Position numbers and translations under genes: made by a program. The notes below the pieces were generated by a model, which saw only the letters and a list, made by a program, of their open reading frames with translations, was not told where the DNA came from and did no database searches. Positions 43,338 to 53,396 of a DNA stretch of 64,000 nt are shown in pieces (positions within the stretch are counted from its first letter, which is position 1; each line of letters starts with the position of its first letter). The DNA is from Methylophilus medardicus (GTDB lineage: Bacteria > Pseudomonadota > Gammaproteobacteria > Burkholderiales > Methylophilaceae), in assembly GCF_006363955.1 (NCBI RefSeq), contig NZ_CP040948.1, positions 868,001-932,000 on the forward strand, written 5' to 3'.

Positions 43338-43895
43338 ATGGTTGAAGACATTAAAAAATCTGCTGAGCAGAAAATGCACAGATCGCTGGAAGCGTTAAAA
43401 ACTGATTTAGCCAAAATTCGCACAGGCCGTGCGCACACTGGCTTGTTGGATCATGTGATGGTTGAGTATTACGGCTCGATGGTCGCAGTGAGTCAGGTCG
43501 CGAATATTAACTTGGGCGATGCGCGTACTTTGAATGTGCAGCCTTATGAAAAAAATATGATCTCGAAGGTTGAAAAAGCCATTCGTGATTGTGATCTTGG
43601 TTTAAACCCTGCGACCAACGGTGATTTGGTGCGTGTGCCGATGCCGATGCTGACCGAGGAGCGTCGCCGTGATTTGACTAAGATCGTGCGCACAGAGGGC
43701 GAAGGTGCAAAAGTGGCGATCCGCAACGTTCGCCGCGATGCCAACGATGCCTTGAAAAAACTCATCAAAGACAAGGCGATTTCTGAAGATGATGAGCGCC
43801 GTGCACAAGAGGAAGTACAGAAAATGACCGATAAGGCTGTGGCCGAAGTCGATAAAATTTTGCAGCAAAAAGAAATAGATTTGATGGCGGTTTAA
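43338..43895 (+). CDS. frr: Ribosome recycling factor
   Basis: A 185-residue protein that splits post-termination ribosomes with EF-G. The tRNA-mimic helices and [29 protein letters not shown] regions match. The ATG at 43338 is chosen because GGAG lies six bases upstream and yields the canonical 185 residues; an ATG at 43332 and a TTG at 43326 are in frame. It follows pyrH closely and is probably co-transcribed. Confidence 0.97.
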   Translation: MVEDIKKSAEQKMHRSLEALKTDLAKIRTGRAHTGLLDHVMVEYYGSMVAVSQVANINLGDARTLNVQPYEKNMISKVEKAIRDCDLGLNPATNGDLVRVPMPMLTEERRRDLTKIVRTEGEGAKVAIRNVRRDANDALKKLIKDKAISEDDERRAQEEVQKMTDKAVAEVDKILQQKEIDLMAV

Positions 43896-43922
43896 CCGCT
43901 ATCGAGGGAATCAGGGATCGAT

Positions 43923-44684
43923 TTGGGTTTATTTTCCAGTTCTACAAAGCAAGTTCCACCTATTCAGGATCTGCCGCAACATGTGGCAGTGATTATGGAT
44001 GGCAATGGCCGTTGGGCAAAAAAGCGTTTTTTACCCCGTGTCGCCGGCCACCAACGTGGACTGGAATCTGTGCGTGCGCTGGTGAAAGCCTGTGTCAGGC
44101 TTGATATCCAATATTTGACCCTGTTTGCCTTTAGCAGTGAAAATTGGCGACGCCCCCCAGAAGAAGTGACTTTTTTAATGAGCCTTTTTCTGGAGGCGCT
44201 GGACCGTGAAGTCAGAAAGCTGCATGAAGCCAATGTGATATTAAAACTGATTGGCGACCGCAGTTCATTTAATCCCACCCTGCAGCAAAAAATGCTTGAA
44301 GCCGAGCAACAAACGGCGGGCAATACTGGTTTGACCCTTACCATTGCAGTGAATTATGGTGGTCGTTGGGATGTGGTACATGCCTTCAACCAATTGTTAA
44401 AAGATAAAGGCGCCGTCACCGAGGTGACTGAATCCGATTTGACGCCGTATTTATCTATGCCGTATGCGCCTGAACCGGATTTGTTTATCCGCACCGGTGG
44501 CGAAACCCGTATTAGCAACTTTTTGCTATGGCAATTAGCTTATACTGAGCTGTATTTTACGCCTACCTTATGGCCTGACTTTGACGATGCAGCATTTGAG
44601 GCGGCATTGACCTCCTATCAGCAACGCGAAAGACGCTTTGGCCGCACCAGCGAGCAGTTAAGCACCGATAGCGGCACCTCTTAA
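43923..44684 (+). CDS. uppS: Undecaprenyl diphosphate synthase (isoprenyl transferase)
   Basis: A 253-residue cis-prenyltransferase making the lipid carrier for peptidoglycan. The catalytic VIMDGNGRWAKKR (Asp near residue 28) and IRTGGETRISNFLLWQLAY are intact. Translation starts at TTG 43923, with AGGGA six bases upstream; the first in-frame ATG is the catalytic MDGNGRW itself, too late to be the start. It lies 27 bases after frr and seven before cdsA. Confidence 0.96.
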   Translation: MGLFSSSTKQVPPIQDLPQHVAVIMDGNGRWAKKRFLPRVAGHQRGLESVRALVKACVRLDIQYLTLFAFSSENWRRPPEEVTFLMSLFLEALDREVRKLHEANVILKLIGDRSSFNPTLQQKMLEAEQQTAGNTGLTLTIAVNYGGRWDVVHAFNQLLKDKGAVTEVTESDLTPYLSMPYAPEPDLFIRTGGETRISNFLLWQLAYTELYFTPTLWPDFDDAAFEAALTSYQQRERRFGRTSEQLSTDSGTS

Positions 44685-44691
44685 GTACACT

Positions 44692-45519
44692 ATGTTAAAA
44701 ACCAGAATTATCACTGCCATTGTGTTGCTTGGCTTGTTTTTGCCGGCATTGTTTTATTTACCGCTAATGGCCTGGGCTGCGGTGATGCTGGCGTTGACGC
44801 TGGTATGCTTGCGTGAATGGGCAGGTTTTTTGCAATTGAATGACACGCAAACCCGCAATTATCTCATCGTGTCGGCTGTGACAGGGGCTGGCTTATTGGG
44901 GTTGTTACAGCAATTTGGGTTTCACTGGTTTTTTTATGTTGCCCTGAAAGTGTTTGCCGTGGTCACCCTCTTTTGGCTTTTCATGGTGCCAGTTGCGCTT
45001 TATTTAAACACCTTTTTCAAACATAAAGTATTGAATCTTTTTATTGGTTGGGGCTTGATGCTGTCTTTGTGGCTGGCCTTGGTTACCGCTAAAGAAGTGA
45101 ACCCTTTTGTGTTGCTGGTGATTATCTCGACCATTTGGCTGGCGGATAGTGCTGCTTACTTTGCGGGCAAGCAATTCGGTCGCCATAAATTGGCGCCTGC
45201 AATCAGCCCGGGCAAGACTTGGGAAGGCGTGGCGGGTGCCTTGCTCGCGGTCGCTTTGTATGCCGTTGCCTTAAAAATGAGCGGAACGATTGCCACATGG
45301 TGGGTATTGCCGGGCTTATGGGCGGTGACGATTGCTGGGATTTATGGGGACTTGTTCGAATCATTTTTTAAGCGGCGGGCAAATTTAAAAGACAGTGGCC
45401 AGTTTTTACCCGGACACGGTGGCCTGCTAGATCGTGTAGATGGCGTTATTCCAGCATTACCCATCGGTATGTGCTTGTTGTTTTGGTTTCATTACTGGCA
45501 ACAGGTTTATTCGTTTTAA
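44692..45519 (+). CDS. cdsA: Phosphatidate cytidylyltransferase
   Basis: A 275-residue inner-membrane enzyme making CDP-diacylglycerol, the precursor of all phospholipids. About eight helices and the family signature near the C terminus (SFFKRRANLKDSGQFLPGHG, then GLLDRVDGVIPALP) are present. Between uppS and dxr, it starts seven bases after uppS. Confidence 0.96.
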   Translation: MLKTRIITAIVLLGLFLPALFYLPLMAWAAVMLALTLVCLREWAGFLQLNDTQTRNYLIVSAVTGAGLLGLLQQFGFHWFFYVALKVFAVVTLFWLFMVPVALYLNTFFKHKVLNLFIGWGLMLSLWLALVTAKEVNPFVLLVIISTIWLADSAAYFAGKQFGRHKLAPAISPGKTWEGVAGALLAVALYAVALKMSGTIATWWVLPGLWAVTIAGIYGDLFESFFKRRANLKDSGQFLPGHGGLLDRVDGVIPALPIGMCLLFWFHYWQQVYSF

Positions 45520-45528
45520 GAGGTTAAT

Positions 45529-46737
45529 TTGCAATACGTCACCATACTCGGCAGCACCGGCACCATCGGCCAGCAAACACTGGATGTGATTTCACAACAT
45601 CCTGGCCGTTATGGCGTGTTCGCGCTGACAGCGCATCATAATGTGAATGCGATGTTGCAGCAGTGTGCGCAATATCAACCGCGTTATGCAGTGATGCAAG
45701 ATGAAGACGCAGCGCAGTTGTTACGCGCGCGCATGCAGGCTGAGCAGCTCAATGTCGAGGTGCTTGCTGGTGTGGATGGCCTGACAGAAGTCGCCGCGCA
45801 TCCTGAGGTCGCTGTGGTGATGGCTGCAATCGTGGGGGCTGCGGGTTTGTTACCTGCATTAGCTGCTGCGAAGGCAGGCAAGAAAATCTTGTTAGCCAAT
45901 AAAGAAACGCTGGTGATGGCAGGCCAATTGTTCATGGATGCGGTGAAACAAGGCCAAGCCACTTTGCTGCCCATTGATAGTGAACACAATGCTATTTTTC
46001 AGGTGATGCCCAAGCACGCTTACAACGATTTAAGCGACGTGGGTGTGAACCAGATTATTTTAACGGCCTCTGGTGGACCCTTTCGCGGCTACACCCATGC
46101 ACAGTTGCAAGACGTCACCCCCGCGTTGGCACTAAAACATCCCAACTGGGTGATGGGCGCAAAAATCACCATTGACTCATCCACCTTAATGAATAAAGGC
46201 CTAGAGGTGATTGAAGCGCATTGGTTATTCAATGCCCGCCCCGAGCAAATAGAGGTCGTTGTGCATCCGCAGAGTGTGATTCACTCGATGGTTTCATATG
46301 TGGATGGCAGTATTTTGGCGCAGTTAGGTAATCCTGACATGCGCACACCGATTGCGTATGGCTTGGCATACCCTGAGCGCATCACTTCTGGCGTCAAACC
46401 GCTCAGCTTGCTCGACATCGCTAAACTCGAGTTTGAAGCCCCAGACACTGTGCGTTTTCCTTGTTTAAGGTTAGCGTATGATGCACTCGCGGCAGGGGGA
46501 ACAGCCCCAGCCATTTTGAATGCTGCCAACGAAGTGGCTGTGGCGGCATTTTTAAATGATCAGATCCGATATCTGGATATTCCACGCTTACTAGAAGAGG
46601 CGTTGCAGCACATCGTGGCGGCCCCCGTGCAATCGATTGAACAATTACTCACTGTCGACGCGCAAGCGCGCGCATTGCTGACACAACTTATTTCCAACTT
46701 ACCTACTACGCCTTTACGCAAGGCTGTCAGCGCATGA
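45529..46737 (+). CDS. dxr: 1-deoxy-D-xylulose 5-phosphate reductoisomerase
   Basis: A 402-residue NADPH enzyme of the MEP isoprenoid pathway. It opens with ILGSTGTIGQQTL (NADPH loop) and has LLANKETLVMAG, the substrate/metal segment PIDSEHNAIFQ, and STLMNKGLEVIEAHWLF. The start is TTG 45529, with AGAGG five bases upstream and no ATG nearby that keeps the NADPH motif. Two TTG starts occur in this block (uppS and dxr). The stop overlaps rseP by four bases (ATGA). Confidence 0.97.
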   Translation: MQYVTILGSTGTIGQQTLDVISQHPGRYGVFALTAHHNVNAMLQQCAQYQPRYAVMQDEDAAQLLRARMQAEQLNVEVLAGVDGLTEVAAHPEVAVVMAAIVGAAGLLPALAAAKAGKKILLANKETLVMAGQLFMDAVKQGQATLLPIDSEHNAIFQVMPKHAYNDLSDVGVNQIILTASGGPFRGYTHAQLQDVTPALALKHPNWVMGAKITIDSSTLMNKGLEVIEAHWLFNARPEQIEVVVHPQSVIHSMVSYVDGSILAQLGNPDMRTPIAYGLAYPERITSGVKPLSLLDIAKLEFEAPDTVRFPCLRLAYDALAAGGTAPAILNAANEVAVAAFLNDQIRYLDIPRLLEEALQHIVAAPVQSIEQLLTVDAQARALLTQLISNLPTTPLRKAVSA

Positions 46738-48101
46738 CCTCGGTCTGGGCATTTATTGTCGCGATTGGGGTACTGGTCACCATCCATGAGTTTGGCCATT
46801 ATCTGGCTGCCCGTAGCTGCGGTGTGCGCGTCCTCAAATTCTCTATTGGTTTTGGTAAACCCATCTTCAAGTATCAAGCAAACGTGCAAGCCACCGAATG
46901 GGTATTGTCTTGGATTCCATTAGGCGGTTACGTCAAAATGCTTGATAGCCGGGAAACGGATGGCCCACAGACTTCAGCATCTGACAAAGTTTGGATTCAT
47001 GCCTTTGATCACCAATCCATAGCGGCAAAGATGTGGATCGTCTTTGCTGGACCCTTAGCAAATTTATTGCTGGCATTTGTGTGCTACTGGGGTTTGATCG
47101 CGCAAGGTGAAGTGGGCCTTAAGCCATACATCGGCCCCATAGAGCAGGGCTCGCTGGCGTCCATGGCCAAGCTCCGCCAGGGGGATTTAATCATTATGTT
47201 GGATGGCAAGTCAGTGGGGACTTGGCAGGACGCCCAATGGCAATTACTCGAAAAATGGGTCAGTCATCAAGCAGTGTCTGTGGTCACCAAAACGCCGCAA
47301 GGTGAGGTGCATCAGCATGTGTTGCCGCTGAATCAGTTGGCTGGTGAGCCGGATGGTGACGTCATGCAGAAAACCGGCTTGTCTGTATTGATGCCTGTCG
47401 TGCCGGCGGTGATTGGTGAGGTGATGGCGGGTTCAGTCGCTGCGCAAAGCGGCTTGCAGGCAGGCGATCGTATTGTGCAAGTGAACCAAAAGCCGATTGC
47501 TGACTGGCAGCAATTTGTGAAACTGGTGCGCGCGAGTCCGGCGCAACCTTTAAAAATAGCGTATCAACGCGGTGAACGGCTGATACAAGCCAAAATAGTG
47601 CCAGAAGCTATACAACAGGCCGGGCAAAAGGTCGGTCGCCTGGGGGCAGCCGTCAATATGGACGCAGTTGATTTAACACCTTACCAAGTGGTCCGTCATT
47701 ACACGGCCTCGCAAGCGGCTGTGCGCGCCTTGGTCAAAATGCAAGAAACCATTACCTTCACCTTGAAGATGCTGTGGAAAATGGTCACAGGTGAAGCCTC
47801 ACTAAAAGCGATTAGCGGACCAGTGAGTATTGCGGACGCAGCAGGGGAGTCAGCCGGAATGGGACTCAAGCCTTACATTGGCTTCATCGCCTTGCTCAGC
47901 ATCAGTATTGCAGTCATGAATCTGCTGCCGATTCCAGTATTGGATGGCGGTCATTTGTTGTATCATATGGCGGAATTGATTCGAGGAGAACCACTACCCG
48001 ACAAGGTGCTGGCCATTGGGCAGCGTCTGGGGTTAGGGTTATTGGGGGCATTGATGTTCATTGCTTTTTTTAATGACATTAATCGTTACCTGATAGGTTG
48101 A
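46734..48101 (+). CDS. rseP: Site-2 protease RseP
   Basis: A 455-residue zinc metalloprotease that cuts anti-sigma factor RseA and remnant signal peptides within the membrane. HEFGH (residues 18-22) is the zinc motif, two PDZ domains follow, and MNLLPIPVLDGGHLL carries the second active-site motif. Its place between dxr and bamA is standard and links it to envelope stress. It overlaps dxr by four bases. Confidence 0.96.
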   Translation: MTSVWAFIVAIGVLVTIHEFGHYLAARSCGVRVLKFSIGFGKPIFKYQANVQATEWVLSWIPLGGYVKMLDSRETDGPQTSASDKVWIHAFDHQSIAAKMWIVFAGPLANLLLAFVCYWGLIAQGEVGLKPYIGPIEQGSLASMAKLRQGDLIIMLDGKSVGTWQDAQWQLLEKWVSHQAVSVVTKTPQGEVHQHVLPLNQLAGEPDGDVMQKTGLSVLMPVVPAVIGEVMAGSVAAQSGLQAGDRIVQVNQKPIADWQQFVKLVRASPAQPLKIAYQRGERLIQAKIVPEAIQQAGQKVGRLGAAVNMDAVDLTPYQVVRHYTASQAAVRALVKMQETITFTLKMLWKMVTGEASLKAISGPVSIADAAGESAGMGLKPYIGFIALLSISIAVMNLLPIPVLDGGHLLYHMAELIRGEPLPDKVLAIGQRLGLGLLGALMFIAFFNDINRYLIG

Positions 48102-48112
48102 AAGCATAGTTA

Positions 48113-50434
48113 ATGAGAATAAAATCAAGTTCTAAATGGTGGTTGTTTTTGTTGGCGGGTGCCATGCACCTCAACGCGTATGCCGCAGAACCTTTTGTCA
48201 TCACCGATATCCGTGTTGAAGGCTTGCAGCGGACCGAACCAGGGACCGTGTTTAACTATCTGCCGATGCAGGTAGGTGACGTCATGAGTGACGAAAAAGC
48301 TGCGCAGGCGATCAAGTCGCTCTATGCCACGGGCTTTTTCAAGGATGTTCGCATTGAAAATGAAGGAGATGTGTTGGTCGTGACCGTGCAAGAACGTCCT
48401 TCTGTCACCCAGATTGACTTCAGCGGTAATAAATCCTTCCAGACCGATAAAATTAAAGATGGCTTGAAACAGATTGGCATTGCAGAGGGACAGATTTTTG
48501 ATAAATCCCAATTAGACAGAGCCGAGCAAGAAATCAAGCGTCAATACCTCTCCCAAGGCAAGTATAGTGCAGAAGTCAAAGCCACTGCCAGCCCGTTGGA
48601 GCGCAACCGTGTTGCGATTCGTTTTGAAATCACAGAAGGGCCTGCGGCTAAAATCCGTGATATCAACATTGTTGGCAACCATTTGTTTAAGACAGAAGAT
48701 CTGCGCGCCAATTTTTTGCTGACCACGCCCAACTGGATGAGTTGGTGGAATAAGGATGATCAGTATTCAAAGCAAAAGCTGACCGCCGACCTCGAGGCCT
48801 TGCGCTCATTTTATATGAACCAAGGCTATCTGGAGTTTTCCATTGATTCCACACAAGTTTCTATCTCACCAGACAAGCGTGATGTGTACATTACCGTCAA
48901 CCTGACAGAGGGTGAGAAATACAACATTAGCAAAACTAAGCTTGCCGGCGACCTATTGTTGCCTGAGGAAGACTTGCGCAAGTTGATTAATATTCAAGAT
49001 GGCGAAGTGTTTAGCCGCCAGAAGGTGACTGACGCCAGCAAAAATATGAACGAAAAGCTGGGTGAAGAGGGCTATGCGTTTGCCAATGTCAATGCCGTGC
49101 CAGAAATAAACAAGCTGGAACACACCGTTGCTTTTACTTTCTTTGTTGATCCGGGTCGTAAAGTGTATGTGCGACGTATCAATGTACAAGGCAACACGCG
49201 CACACGCGACGCCGTTGTGCGCCGTGAAATGCGCCAACTTGAATCTGCTTGGTATGCCGGCGATAAAATCAAACGCTCTAAAGAGCGTATTCAGCGCCTC
49301 AACTTCTTTGACTCCGTCGAATTAGAAACACCGTCTGTACCGGGCATCAACGATCAGGTGGACATGAACGTCACCGTGGCAGAAAAAGCCACTGGTAGCG
49401 TGCAGTTTGGTGCCGGTTTATCGAGTAGTGATGGTGTCGTGCTGGGGTTTAACGTGAACCAGCCTAACTTCTTGGGTACCGGTAATCGTGTCGCATTGCA
49501 GGTCAATACCAGCAGCTTCAATACCGTCTATTCTCTGTCATACACAGATCCTTATTTCACGCCTGATGGGATCAGTCGTGGTTTTGACATCTACCGCCGA
49601 GATGTTGACACCAGTCGCCGCAATAGCACGACACTCAACGTAGGTAGTTACAATAGCCAGTCTTATGGCGTGGGGATGCGTTTCGGCATGCCGATGTCCG
49701 AAATGGATTTTATCAGTGCCGGCGTGACACTTGATTTTACTGATGTCGAATTATCGAGCAGCAGTCCTATTCAATACTTGCGTTTTTGCGGTAATAACAG
49801 TGGTTGTAGCAGTAACTCGATTGTGACTAACTTAGGCTGGACCTACGACTCGCGTGACAACATCCTGTTCCCGCGTCGTGGGGTATTACAGCGCCTGTCT
49901 GGTGACCTTTCATTACCAGGCTTGGATTTGCAATATTACAAGATTAGTTATCAACATAGCTGGTACAAAGATTTAGGCAAAGACTTCACGCTGATGCTCA
50001 ACGGTGAGGCGGGATACGCAGACAGCTATGGTGGAAAAAAATATCCATTCTTTAAAAACTTTTATGCCGGTGGTGTGAACAGTGTACGTGGTTTCCTGAA
50101 CTCATCGCTTGGGCCACGTGACATTAACCCAAGTTCAGGCGCTGATTTCGCTGTCGGTGGCACCAAACGCTTCGTCGGTAACGTTGAATTATTTATGCCG
50201 GTGCCTTTTGTGTCGCAATCCAATCAGTTCCGCTTAAGTGCATTTGTGGATGGCGGCGGTGTATACGGAGAAAATGATTCGATTAACTCTGAATATCTAA
50301 GATTCTCCACCGGTGTGGGCGTGACTTGGGTATCGCCGTTTGGTCCATTGAAGCTGGTGTTGGCTAAACCGCTCAACGACAAAAATTATGATGACACGCA
50401 AGTGTTGCAATTCCAGTTCGGGCAACAATTCTAA
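48113..50434 (+). CDS. bamA: Outer membrane protein assembly factor BamA
   Basis: A 773-residue outer-membrane protein that inserts beta-barrel proteins. A signal peptide (MRIKSSSKWWLFLLAGAMHLNAYA) is followed by five POTRA repeats (to about residue 420) and a barrel. The conserved lid-lock VRGF is in GGVNSVRGFLNSSLGPRD, and the terminal motif ends in FQFGQQF with aromatic final residue, as expected. Two cysteine residues occur in an extracellular loop (FCGNNSGCSSN). It lies 11 bases after rseP. Confidence 0.97.
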   Translation: MRIKSSSKWWLFLLAGAMHLNAYAAEPFVITDIRVEGLQRTEPGTVFNYLPMQVGDVMSDEKAAQAIKSLYATGFFKDVRIENEGDVLVVTVQERPSVTQIDFSGNKSFQTDKIKDGLKQIGIAEGQIFDKSQLDRAEQEIKRQYLSQGKYSAEVKATASPLERNRVAIRFEITEGPAAKIRDINIVGNHLFKTEDLRANFLLTTPNWMSWWNKDDQYSKQKLTADLEALRSFYMNQGYLEFSIDSTQVSISPDKRDVYITVNLTEGEKYNISKTKLAGDLLLPEEDLRKLINIQDGEVFSRQKVTDASKNMNEKLGEEGYAFANVNAVPEINKLEHTVAFTFFVDPGRKVYVRRINVQGNTRTRDAVVRREMRQLESAWYAGDKIKRSKERIQRLNFFDSVELETPSVPGINDQVDMNVTVAEKATGSVQFGAGLSSSDGVVLGFNVNQPNFLGTGNRVALQVNTSSFNTVYSLSYTDPYFTPDGISRGFDIYRRDVDTSRRNSTTLNVGSYNSQSYGVGMRFGMPMSEMDFISAGVTLDFTDVELSSSSPIQYLRFCGNNSGCSSNSIVTNLGWTYDSRDNILFPRRGVLQRLSGDLSLPGLDLQYYKISYQHSWYKDLGKDFTLMLNGEAGYADSYGGKKYPFFKNFYAGGVNSVRGFLNSSLGPRDINPSSGADFAVGGTKRFVGNVELFMPVPFVSQSNQFRLSAFVDGGGVYGENDSINSEYLRFSTGVGVTWVSPFGPLKLVLAKPLNDKNYDDTQVLQFQFGQQF

Positions 50435-50486
50435 TGTATCAACCACAATTAATGCTGAACGGTTGTGCATGGAAGGGAGCGATCGT

Positions 50487-50984
50487 ATGAGAAGTTTTTT
50501 AGTAGGGTTACTCGGCCTTTTGTTAAGTTTTAGCCACCTGAGTGCGGCTGACTTTAAAGTAGGTTACGTCCAGGTCGACAAGCTACTCCAAGAAGCGCCG
50601 CAAACCGCTGAGACTGGCAAAAAGCTCGAAAAGGAATTTAGCCCGCGTTCGCTAGAGCTAGAAAAACTGCAAAAACAAATTCGTGACCTTGAATCGCAAT
50701 TGGATCACGACCGTGCGAATATTGCCGAGGCAGACCGTCGTCAAAAAGAACGGCAGTTGAATAATTTGCGCCTTGAGTTTCAGAGCAAGCAACGTGAATT
50801 GCGCGAAGATATCAATTTGCGCAAGAATGAAGAGCTGGCGTTATTGCAAGAGCGCATTAACAAAGCGGTCCAAACCGTCTCCGAAAGCGAAGGCTATGAT
50901 CTGGTGGTTTACAGTGGCGTTGCCTTTGCAAGTAAGCGGATCGATATTACCGATAAAGTCTTAAAGTTGCTGGGTAAAAAATAA
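50487..50984 (+). CDS. skp: Periplasmic chaperone OmpH/Skp
   Basis: A 165-residue periplasmic chaperone that holds outer membrane proteins for BamA. It has a signal peptide (to about SAA-DF), a head domain starting FKVGYVQVDKLL, and long helical tentacles rich in E/K/Q (LEKLQKQIRDLESQLDHDRAN). The ATG at 50487 is chosen because AGGGAG precedes it and it opens the signal peptide; the open frame runs upstream into bamA. Position directly after bamA supports the call. Confidence 0.94.
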   Translation: MRSFLVGLLGLLLSFSHLSAADFKVGYVQVDKLLQEAPQTAETGKKLEKEFSPRSLELEKLQKQIRDLESQLDHDRANIAEADRRQKERQLNNLRLEFQSKQRELREDINLRKNEELALLQERINKAVQTVSESEGYDLVVYSGVAFASKRIDITDKVLKLLGKK

Positions 50985-51029
50985 CCAGTGATTCTCATCT
51001 TCAAGTAACTCTCAAGGGCAGTACTTCAT

Positions 51030-52088
51030 ATGGCGCAACACTTCACATTACAAGAGATTGTTGCGTCTCTGGGTGGGCAATTGGCGCTTAGCGAGCCTAC
51101 TCAGGCCGCAACAGTTAAAGTCAGTCGCATGGCCTCTTTAACCCAAGCGAAAAATGATGCGATTGCTTTTTTTAATGATACTAAATACACGCAATCGTTA
51201 GTTGCAACGCAAGCGGCTGCCGTGATTTTGCGACCAGAGCATCGAGCACTGACGACACTGCCCTGCATATTGACTGACAATCCCTATGCCTATTTTGCCA
51301 AACTATCGGCAATGATGAATCCCTCGCGCGTCTATGTGGATCACATTCATCCCTCTGCTGTCATCGGTATCGCTGGTGCCTTTGCTGCGAAGATTACCAT
51401 TGATGCCTTAGCCACCATTGGTGATCGCGTGTCACTTGGGGAAGGCGTGCGCATTGGGGCGGGTTGTGTGGTTGAAGACGATGTCAGCATCGGCGCCAAC
51501 ACCGTACTGGAGCCGCGGGTGGTGGTTAAGCATGGCACCATCATCGGTCAGCACTGCCATCTGTTTTCAGGGTGTGTTGTCGGTAATGACGGCTTTGGAT
51601 ATGCAGAAGAGCAGGGTCGATGGGTTAAAATACCGCAAATTGGCCGGGTTGTGATTGGGAATGACGTGGATATTGGTGCGAATACCACCATAGATCGTGG
51701 TGCGCTCGATGATACCGTGATTGCAGACGGTGTGAAGTTGGACAATTTGATACAGGTCGCCCATAATGTTCGTATTGGCGCACACACGGTCATTGCGGGT
51801 TGCGTGGGGATTGCGGGAAGTGCTGTCATTGGTGCACATTGCAAAATCGGCGGTGCAGCCATGATTTTGGGGCATTTAAATATCGTTGATGGCGTCACCA
51901 TCTCACCCGGTTCCATGATTATGCGCTCGATTCAGCAAGCCGGGACCTACACCGCACTCATGCCGTTTCAGAAACACGAGGATTGGCTGCGAACAGCGGC
52001 CAATATCCGTCATTTAGAACAATATGCTCTTAAGCTCAAGCAGCTTGAGCAAGCAATAAGCAACATACAAAAACATTCGGAAGATTGA
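51030..52088 (+). CDS. lpxD: UDP-3-O-acylglucosamine N-acyltransferase
   Basis: A 352-residue lipid A biosynthesis enzyme adding the second hydroxy-acyl chain. The N-terminal uridine-binding domain (first ~100 residues) precedes a left-handed beta helix of hexapeptide repeats with the catalytic His region [17 protein letters not shown]. The C-terminal helix [13 protein letters not shown] is typical. Its stop overlaps the open frame of fabZ, whose ATG begins eight bases after it. Confidence 0.97.
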   Translation: MAQHFTLQEIVASLGGQLALSEPTQAATVKVSRMASLTQAKNDAIAFFNDTKYTQSLVATQAAAVILRPEHRALTTLPCILTDNPYAYFAKLSAMMNPSRVYVDHIHPSAVIGIAGAFAAKITIDALATIGDRVSLGEGVRIGAGCVVEDDVSIGANTVLEPRVVVKHGTIIGQHCHLFSGCVVGNDGFGYAEEQGRWVKIPQIGRVVIGNDVDIGANTTIDRGALDDTVIADGVKLDNLIQVAHNVRIGAHTVIAGCVGIAGSAVIGAHCKIGGAAMILGHLNIVDGVTISPGSMIMRSIQQAGTYTALMPFQKHEDWLRTAANIRHLEQYALKLKQLEQAISNIQKHSED

Positions 52089-52096
52089 GAGAATTT

Positions 52097-52561
52097 ATGG
52101 CTGAAAACACAATGAATAGCATGGATATTCATGAGATTTTGGAACACTTGCCGCACCGCTATCCATTTGTGCTGGTTGACCGTGTATTGTCTATGGAGCT
52201 GGGTAAAGAGATCACAGCCGTTAAGAACGTCTCGGTCAATGAACCTTATTTTCCTGGCCATTTCCCATATCATCCGGTGATGCCTGGGGTGTTGATCGTG
52301 GAAGCAATGGCACAAGCTGCCGCTTTGCTCTCATTTAAAACCATGGGCACCAAGCCGACCAACGACTCGGTATATTATTTTGCTGGCATTGACAATGTGC
52401 GTTTTAAAAAACCAGTCTCCCCAGGTGATCAGATCATTTTGCACGTCAAAATCGACCGCATCCTCAAGGGGATCTGGAAATATAATGCAGTCGCCAAGGT
52501 CGCAGACGAGATTGTGGCAGAAGCCAACATGATGTGTATCTTAAAAGCCATTGAAAAATAA
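52097..52561 (+). CDS. fabZ: 3-hydroxyacyl-ACP dehydratase FabZ
   Basis: A 154-residue hot-dog-fold enzyme of fatty acid elongation. The family regions [18 protein letters not shown] and [22 protein letters not shown] carry the catalytic histidine and glutamate. The ATG at 52097 is preferred over a TTG at 52085. Encoded between lpxD and lpxA as in most proteobacteria, where it balances lipid A and phospholipid synthesis. Confidence 0.97.
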   Translation: MAENTMNSMDIHEILEHLPHRYPFVLVDRVLSMELGKEITAVKNVSVNEPYFPGHFPYHPVMPGVLIVEAMAQAAALLSFKTMGTKPTNDSVYYFAGIDNVRFKKPVSPGDQIILHVKIDRILKGIWKYNAVAKVADEIVAEANMMCILKAIEK

Positions 52562-52604
52562 CCATAGACGCGCCTGTCGATGAAGATAGGCCGTACACCT
52601 AGAC

Positions 52605-53384
52605 ATGCAAAGCCTGATTCATCCTACCGCAATCATAGACCCCAAAGCCGAGCTCGATAGTTCGGTAGAAGTGGGCCCTTATACAACCATCGGCGCAGGT
52701 GTGCGTATCGATGCGGGCACTAAAATTGGCCCGCATGTGGTGATTGAAGGCCCAACCACCATTGGCAAACACAACGAAATCTTTCAATTTTCATCGCTCG
52801 GTGCCAAACCGCAGGATAAAAAATTTAAAGATGAGCCAACCTTGCTAGAAATTGGCGACCACAATACCATCCGCGAATTTTGTACTTTTAACCGTGGTAC
52901 CGTGCAAGACAAAGGCACTACCATGATCGGCAGTCATAACTGGATTATGGCTTATGTGCATATTGCGCACGATTGTATCGTCGGAAACCATACGATTATG
53001 GCCAACAACTCATCGCTGGCCGGACACGTGACGATCTATGATCACGCGATATTAGGCGGCTTCACATTAATCCACCAATTCTGTCAGATCGGTGAGCACA
53101 TTATTACGGCAGTTGGTTCAGTGGTGTTTAAGGACATTCCGCCTTATGTGACGGCGGCTGGCTATGATGCGGCGCCTCATGGCATTAATGCTGAAGGCCT
53201 CAAGCGTCGTGGTTTCAGTGCCGAGACCATCCAGCAAATCAAGCGTGCATATAAAGTGCTTTACCGCCAGGGATTGTCTTTTGAAGAGGCTAAACTTGCG
53301 TTAGCTGACATGGAAAAATCTTGTCCTGAAATTGGCTTGATGACCCGCTTTCTCGCGCAGACGACGCGCGGTATCGTACGTTAA
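52605..53384 (+). CDS. lpxA: UDP-N-acetylglucosamine acyltransferase
   Basis: A 259-residue enzyme for the first lipid A step. A left-handed beta helix of hexapeptide repeats is followed by an alpha-helical tail; the catalytic histidine is in [13 protein letters not shown] and the ruler region [21 protein letters not shown] is typical. It begins 44 bases after fabZ and precedes lpxB by 12. Confidence 0.98.
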   Translation: MQSLIHPTAIIDPKAELDSSVEVGPYTTIGAGVRIDAGTKIGPHVVIEGPTTIGKHNEIFQFSSLGAKPQDKKFKDEPTLLEIGDHNTIREFCTFNRGTVQDKGTTMIGSHNWIMAYVHIAHDCIVGNHTIMANNSSLAGHVTIYDHAILGGFTLIHQFCQIGEHIITAVGSVVFKDIPPYVTAAGYDAAPHGINAEGLKRRGFSAETIQQIKRAYKVLYRQGLSFEEAKLALADMEKSCPEIGLMTRFLAQTTRGIVR

Positions 53385-53396
53385 GTAAAAGAATTT

